From positions 62,001 to 126,000 of the forward strand of contig NZ_JAIMBY010000001.1 of assembly GCF_026191915.1 (NCBI RefSeq): DNA of 64,000 bases. The letters are read 5' to 3'. Positions 61,519 to 64,000 of this stretch are shown in pieces. Under the pieces are notes generated by a model. It searched no databases, was not told where the DNA came from, and saw only the letters and a program-made list of their open reading frames with translations. The translations under genes were made by a program, and so were the position numbers. Source of the stretch: Acidiphilium sp. PA (GTDB taxonomy: Bacteria > Pseudomonadota > Alphaproteobacteria > Acetobacterales > Acetobacteraceae). The stretch's first letter is position 1; every line of letters starts with the position of its first letter.

Positions 61519-62982
61519 TCAAACCGTCAGGATGCGTTTCAGCAGATCCACATCCTGTGCGAAATCAGCGTCGGCTGCGATCAGTTCGGTCACCTTGGCG
61601 ACCGCATGCATCACGGTGGTATGGTCGCGATTGCCGAATTTGCGCCCGATCTCGGGCAGTGATCGGCTGGTGAGTTGCTTGGCAAGATACATGGCGACCT
61701 GGCGCGGTCGGGCGATATTCCGCGCACGGCGGACCGAGGACATTTCACTGATACGGATGTTGTAATGATCGGCCACCTGTTTCTGAATTTCTTCGATGGT
61801 GATTTTACGATCATAGGCCCGCAGCAGATCGTGCAGTACCTCGTTCGCGGCTTCGAGTGTGACCGGGCGATCAAACAAATGCGCATGCGCGATCAGGCGG
61901 TTGAGTGCGCCTTCGAGTTCGCGGACGTTCGCGGTGATTTTCTGGGCCAGAAACTCCATGACCCGGCCGGGCACCGGCACGCCGGCGCGGGCAGCTTTTG
62001 CTTCCAGAATGGCGAGGCGCAATTCATAGGTAGTCGCATGAACATCGGCCACCATGCCGCAGCCTAGGCGGGTGCGCAGCCGATCTTCGATGCCGGACAG
62101 ATCCGACGGTGATTTATCAGCCGAGACGATGATCTGCTTGCCACTGTCGACCAAGGCGTTGAACGTGTGGAAGAACTCTTCCTGCGTGCCGTCCTTGCCG
62201 ATGAGGAACTGCAGATCATCCACCATCAGCACATCGACACTGCGCAGCTCATTCTTGAATTCGATGGTCGATTGCCGACGCAGCGCGCTCACGAACCGAT
62301 GCATGAACTTCTCGGCCGACATATAGGCGACCGTAACCTCGTCGGCCCGCTGCGAGAGCTCCCACGCGATCGCGTGCATCAGATGGGTTTTGCCAAGCCC
62401 GACGCCGCCATACAAAAACAGCGGGTTGAAGCCGGGACTGGCATGGCCATCCGCAACGCGACGGGCGCAGGCATAGGCAAACTCGTTCGGTTTTCCGACT
62501 ACGAACGTATCAAACGTAAACCGCGGATCGAGCGGAGCTGCCGTTTCCGACCGGTCTTCGGCATCCCGGCGGGTGGGCTGGGTCGATTTGCCAGGAACGG
62601 CGCTCGGCTCCGCCAGATTGGGCACCGCGGTACTCCCGCCGGCCGGGCGCGTGCGAATATCGACCCGACGAACAGCAGGGTTTTCCGACTGCCACAGGCT
62701 GGTCAACAGCGCGCCATATTCCTTGTTGACCCAATCGCGCAGAAAGCGCGTTGGCATCATCACCGTAATCTCATCGCCGTCCAGCCCGTGAAGAGCGGCC
62801 TGACGGAGCCAGTTGCGATACTCGACTTCACCGATTTCATCCTGCAGCCGGGCGCGAACGCGGCTCCATTGCAGCGCCAGCGCCGAATCCAGCCGGCCCT
62901 CACCCGATAAATCGCGCGGGCTACCGGCATCCAGGGTGCTGTCTGTGTCGTAAACCTGCTGTGCCTGCGCTTCCAACAGCAT
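61519..62982 (-). CDS. dnaA: Chromosomal replication initiator protein DnaA
   Basis: The 487-residue initiator has an N-terminal domain ([26 protein letters not shown]), the AAA+ domain with Walker [16 protein letters not shown] and Walker [14 protein letters not shown], and the DNA-binding domain ending in the signature [18 protein letters not shown] 62982 follows GGGGAGGCG; a longer start at 63033 is not needed. No clear set of DnaA boxes lies in its own upstream gap. Confidence 0.96.
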   Translation of the reverse strand: MLLEAQAQQVYDTDSTLDAGSPRDLSGEGRLDSALALQWSRVRARLQDEIGEVEYRNWLRQAALHGLDGDEITVMMPTRFLRDWVNKEYGALLTSLWQSENPAVRRVDIRTRPAGGSTAVPNLAEPSAVPGKSTQPTRRDAEDRSETAAPLDPRFTFDTFVVGKPNEFAYACARRVADGHASPGFNPLFLYGGVGLGKTHLMHAIAWELSQRADEVTVAYMSAEKFMHRFVSALRRQSTIEFKNELRSVDVLMVDDLQFLIGKDGTQEEFFHTFNALVDSGKQIIVSADKSPSDLSGIEDRLRTRLGCGMVADVHATTYELRLAILEAKAARAGVPVPGRVMEFLAQKITANVRELEGALNRLIAHAHLFDRPVTLEAANEVLHDLLRAYDRKITIEEIQKQVADHYNIRISEMSSVRRARNIARPRQVAMYLAKQLTSRSLPEIGRKFGNRDHTTVMHAVAKVTELIAADADFAQDVDLLKRILTV

Positions 62983-63422
62983 CGCCTCCCCTATTTCCAC
63001 CGTGCCCCGAGCCTTCCATGCCACACCTGCCACGCCATAAATCCACTACACGCTATGGTTGTGTCAACCATGCGTGCATTCAGCGTCCGACTGCGGGAAC
63101 CTTGTCTAGGACCAGGAAACTAAGCCAATAGACGGTGCGGACGCAAGAGATGTTGTGTTCGAAAAAACCTAGGCCGGAAGTCGAGGTTTCGAAATCTCTC
63201 CATAAAATCAGGCGATTGATACGGGTTTTTGAACCGCAAAAAAATCCAGTCAGGGCAATGGCCGCGCCAGGGCCGTGAAGCCGGAACTTCGCGCAACAGA
63301 AGTAAGCGGCCCCGACGGGGGCCGCCTCAGAATCTGAAAAAAACTTATTTTTTAGGACTTTGCATGCCCTACGTCTGGAAGGATCGGCTGTTCAAGCGCC
63401 GAAAGAGCCGCTAGGTCGGTGG
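62983..63422. other. Gap between dnaA and rpsT
   Basis: About 440 bases with no supported gene. The dnaA promoter should lie here. Near the rpsT end a GC-rich stem (GCGGCCCC/GGGGCCGC with GACG loop, 63306-63325) is followed by TCAGAATCTGA and A/T runs, without a convincing terminator tract on either strand. No perfect DnaA box was seen, so I would not call an origin here. Confidence 0.5.
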
Positions 63423-63689
63423 TCAGACCGCCAGAGCCTTGACGCGCGCCGACAGACGCGAGATCCGCCGTGACACCGTATTCAATTTCAGGACGCCTTT
63501 TGTCACCGCACGCTGCATCTCTGGCTGTGCCGCAACGAAAGCAGCCCGCGCCTGTGCATGATCCCCGCTGGCGATCGCCTCCTCCAGTTTCCGGACGAAA
63601 CTATGAACCCGTGACCGGCGCGCCTTGTTGCGGGCGGTGCGAACCACGGTTTGACGGATGCGCTTCTGGGCGGATGCGATGTTTGCCAT
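63423..63689 (-). CDS. rpsT: 30S ribosomal protein S20
   Basis: The 88-residue protein begins [26 protein letters not shown] and has the conserved [43 protein letters not shown] order of S20. It binds 16S rRNA. Adjacent to dnaA, a common alphaproteobacterial arrangement. A terminator-like hairpin lies in its leader. Confidence 0.96.
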   Translation of the reverse strand: MANIASAQKRIRQTVVRTARNKARRSRVHSFVRKLEEAIASGDHAQARAAFVAAQPEMQRAVTKGVLKLNTVSRRISRLSARVKALAV

Positions 63690-63721
63690 GAACTCAGGTA
63701 TCTCTTTTGGAAAACGGGATA

Positions 63722-63762
63722 GAAAAAAATCGGACCACGGCCCGAAAGCCTGAAGGTCCGAT
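63722..63762 (-). terminator. Terminator-like hairpin in the rpsT leader
   Basis: On the minus strand ATCGGACC (63762-63755) pairs with GGTCCGAT (63736-63729) across 18 bases and is followed directly by a T-tract (about 63730-63724), the layout of a rho-independent terminator. It lies about 40-70 bases upstream of the S20 start. It either ends an upstream gene's transcript or acts as a leader attenuator. Confidence 0.65.
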
Positions 63763-63953
63763 TGGCGTCCGCCAGCACATATCGCCCCTGCGATACGCCG
63801 TCAAGCGACCGGCAATCCGACATGGCAGCGGACTTTACCGGCCCGCCATGCACAGACAGCAAAATTCGCTGTTCAAGGCCCGGCGCGATATGTATAAAGT
63901 TTTAGCCAAAAATCGTTTTAAGTCGCTATGAGATCAAAAACAGGGACACGGCA

Positions 63954-64000
63954 ATGCCGGCTTATATCGATCGACCCCGCAGCATTGTCGATTCTGAGAT
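63954..64000 (+). CDS. Possible 5' end of an unidentified gene
   Basis: An ATG at 63954 is preceded by AGGGACACGG and opens a frame to the window edge encoding MPAYIDRPRSIVDSE. Nothing in this fragment identifies it. It is divergent from rpsT. Confidence 0.35.
   Translation, partial: MPAYIDRPRSIVDSE

Noticed and set aside
63306-63325. GC-rich hairpin as terminator of rpsT or dnaA
   Set aside because: No T-tract follows on the minus strand, and no plus-strand gene ends there.
63364-63414. Very short frame MPYVWKDRLFKRRKSR near rpsT
   Set aside because: Only 16 residues, no ribosome binding site, and it does not match rpmJ or another known tiny protein.
62983-63422. Replication origin next to dnaA
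   Set aside because: No perfect DnaA boxes and no AT-rich repeat cluster were found in the gap. The only box cluster seen is at 9472-9512.

Overview
The window is a GC-rich, densely coding stretch of a bacterial chromosome. Gene content and order point to an alphaproteobacterium, most likely an acetic-acid-bacteria relative (Acetobacteraceae): a complex I NDUFA12-type accessory gene next to mlaD and a DUF2155 gene, a FYDLN-acid (TIGR02300) gene divergent from aroA-cmk, a class II (CP4-like) EPSP synthase, an rpe/heparinase/purH cluster, and dnaA next to rpsT. The family assignment is inference; no rRNA or tRNA gene was seen that would settle it.

Layout. 1-3.7 kb: DUF1244 gene, pyruvate kinase, an EthD-like protein, and a small secreted protein coupled to a tyrosine-phosphatase-like protein. 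3.7-7.5 kb: three tandem OmpA-type outer membrane proteins that share a nearly identical C-terminal module and terminator. 7.6-9.4 kb: NDUFA12, mlaD and DUF2155 genes. 9.5-12.9 kb: a degenerate class II ribonucleotide-reductase-like protein, a RidA protein and enolase. 13-15.4 kb: an ABC ATPase/membrane protein pair. 15.4-20.3 kb: a small surface-polysaccharide locus (secreted glycan-enzyme-like protein, asparagine-synthase-like protein, split Alg14/Alg13-type glycosyltransferase). 20.3-24.8 kb: parE, cmk, aroA and the FYDLN gene. 24.8-36.2 kb: mostly housekeeping genes (CoA transferase, hydrolase, YihY, RNase R, S41 protease, L33, zinc peptidase, sodium/solute symporter, YoaK).

36.3-47.8 kb is a large exopolysaccharide locus: Wzx-like flippase, exosortase-type amidotransferase (AsnB), three GT4 glycosyltransferases, two FemAB/BioF2-like acyltransferases and a WalW-like polysaccharide deacetylase. 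It ends in a PEP-CTERM protein whose gene has a near-perfect sigma-54 promoter. No exosortase gene is visible in the window. 48-55.2 kb carries rpe, a heparinase II/III family protein, galE, a fourth GT4, creA, purH and a carboxymuconolactone-decarboxylase-like gene, all on the minus strand. 55.4-60.2 kb has an Xre regulator, lnt, a partial methionine salvage operon (mtnB-mtnD-mtnC) and two tandem tatA genes. 60.5-63.7 kb has a DUF3309-like peptide, an orphan KdpE-like regulator, dnaA and rpsT.

The most interesting signals are: (1) the sigma-54 promoter on the PEP-CTERM gene at the end of the polysaccharide locus; (2) the reductase-like paralogue that lacks the catalytic core, with a cluster of DnaA-box-like sites upstream; (3) a perfect 18-bp inverted repeat inside a small conserved-looking ORF; (4) the triplicated OmpA module; (5) a perfect CtrA-type TTAA-N7-TTAA box; (6) a dispersed AT-rich palindromic repeat; and (7) a terminator-like hairpin in the rpsT leader.
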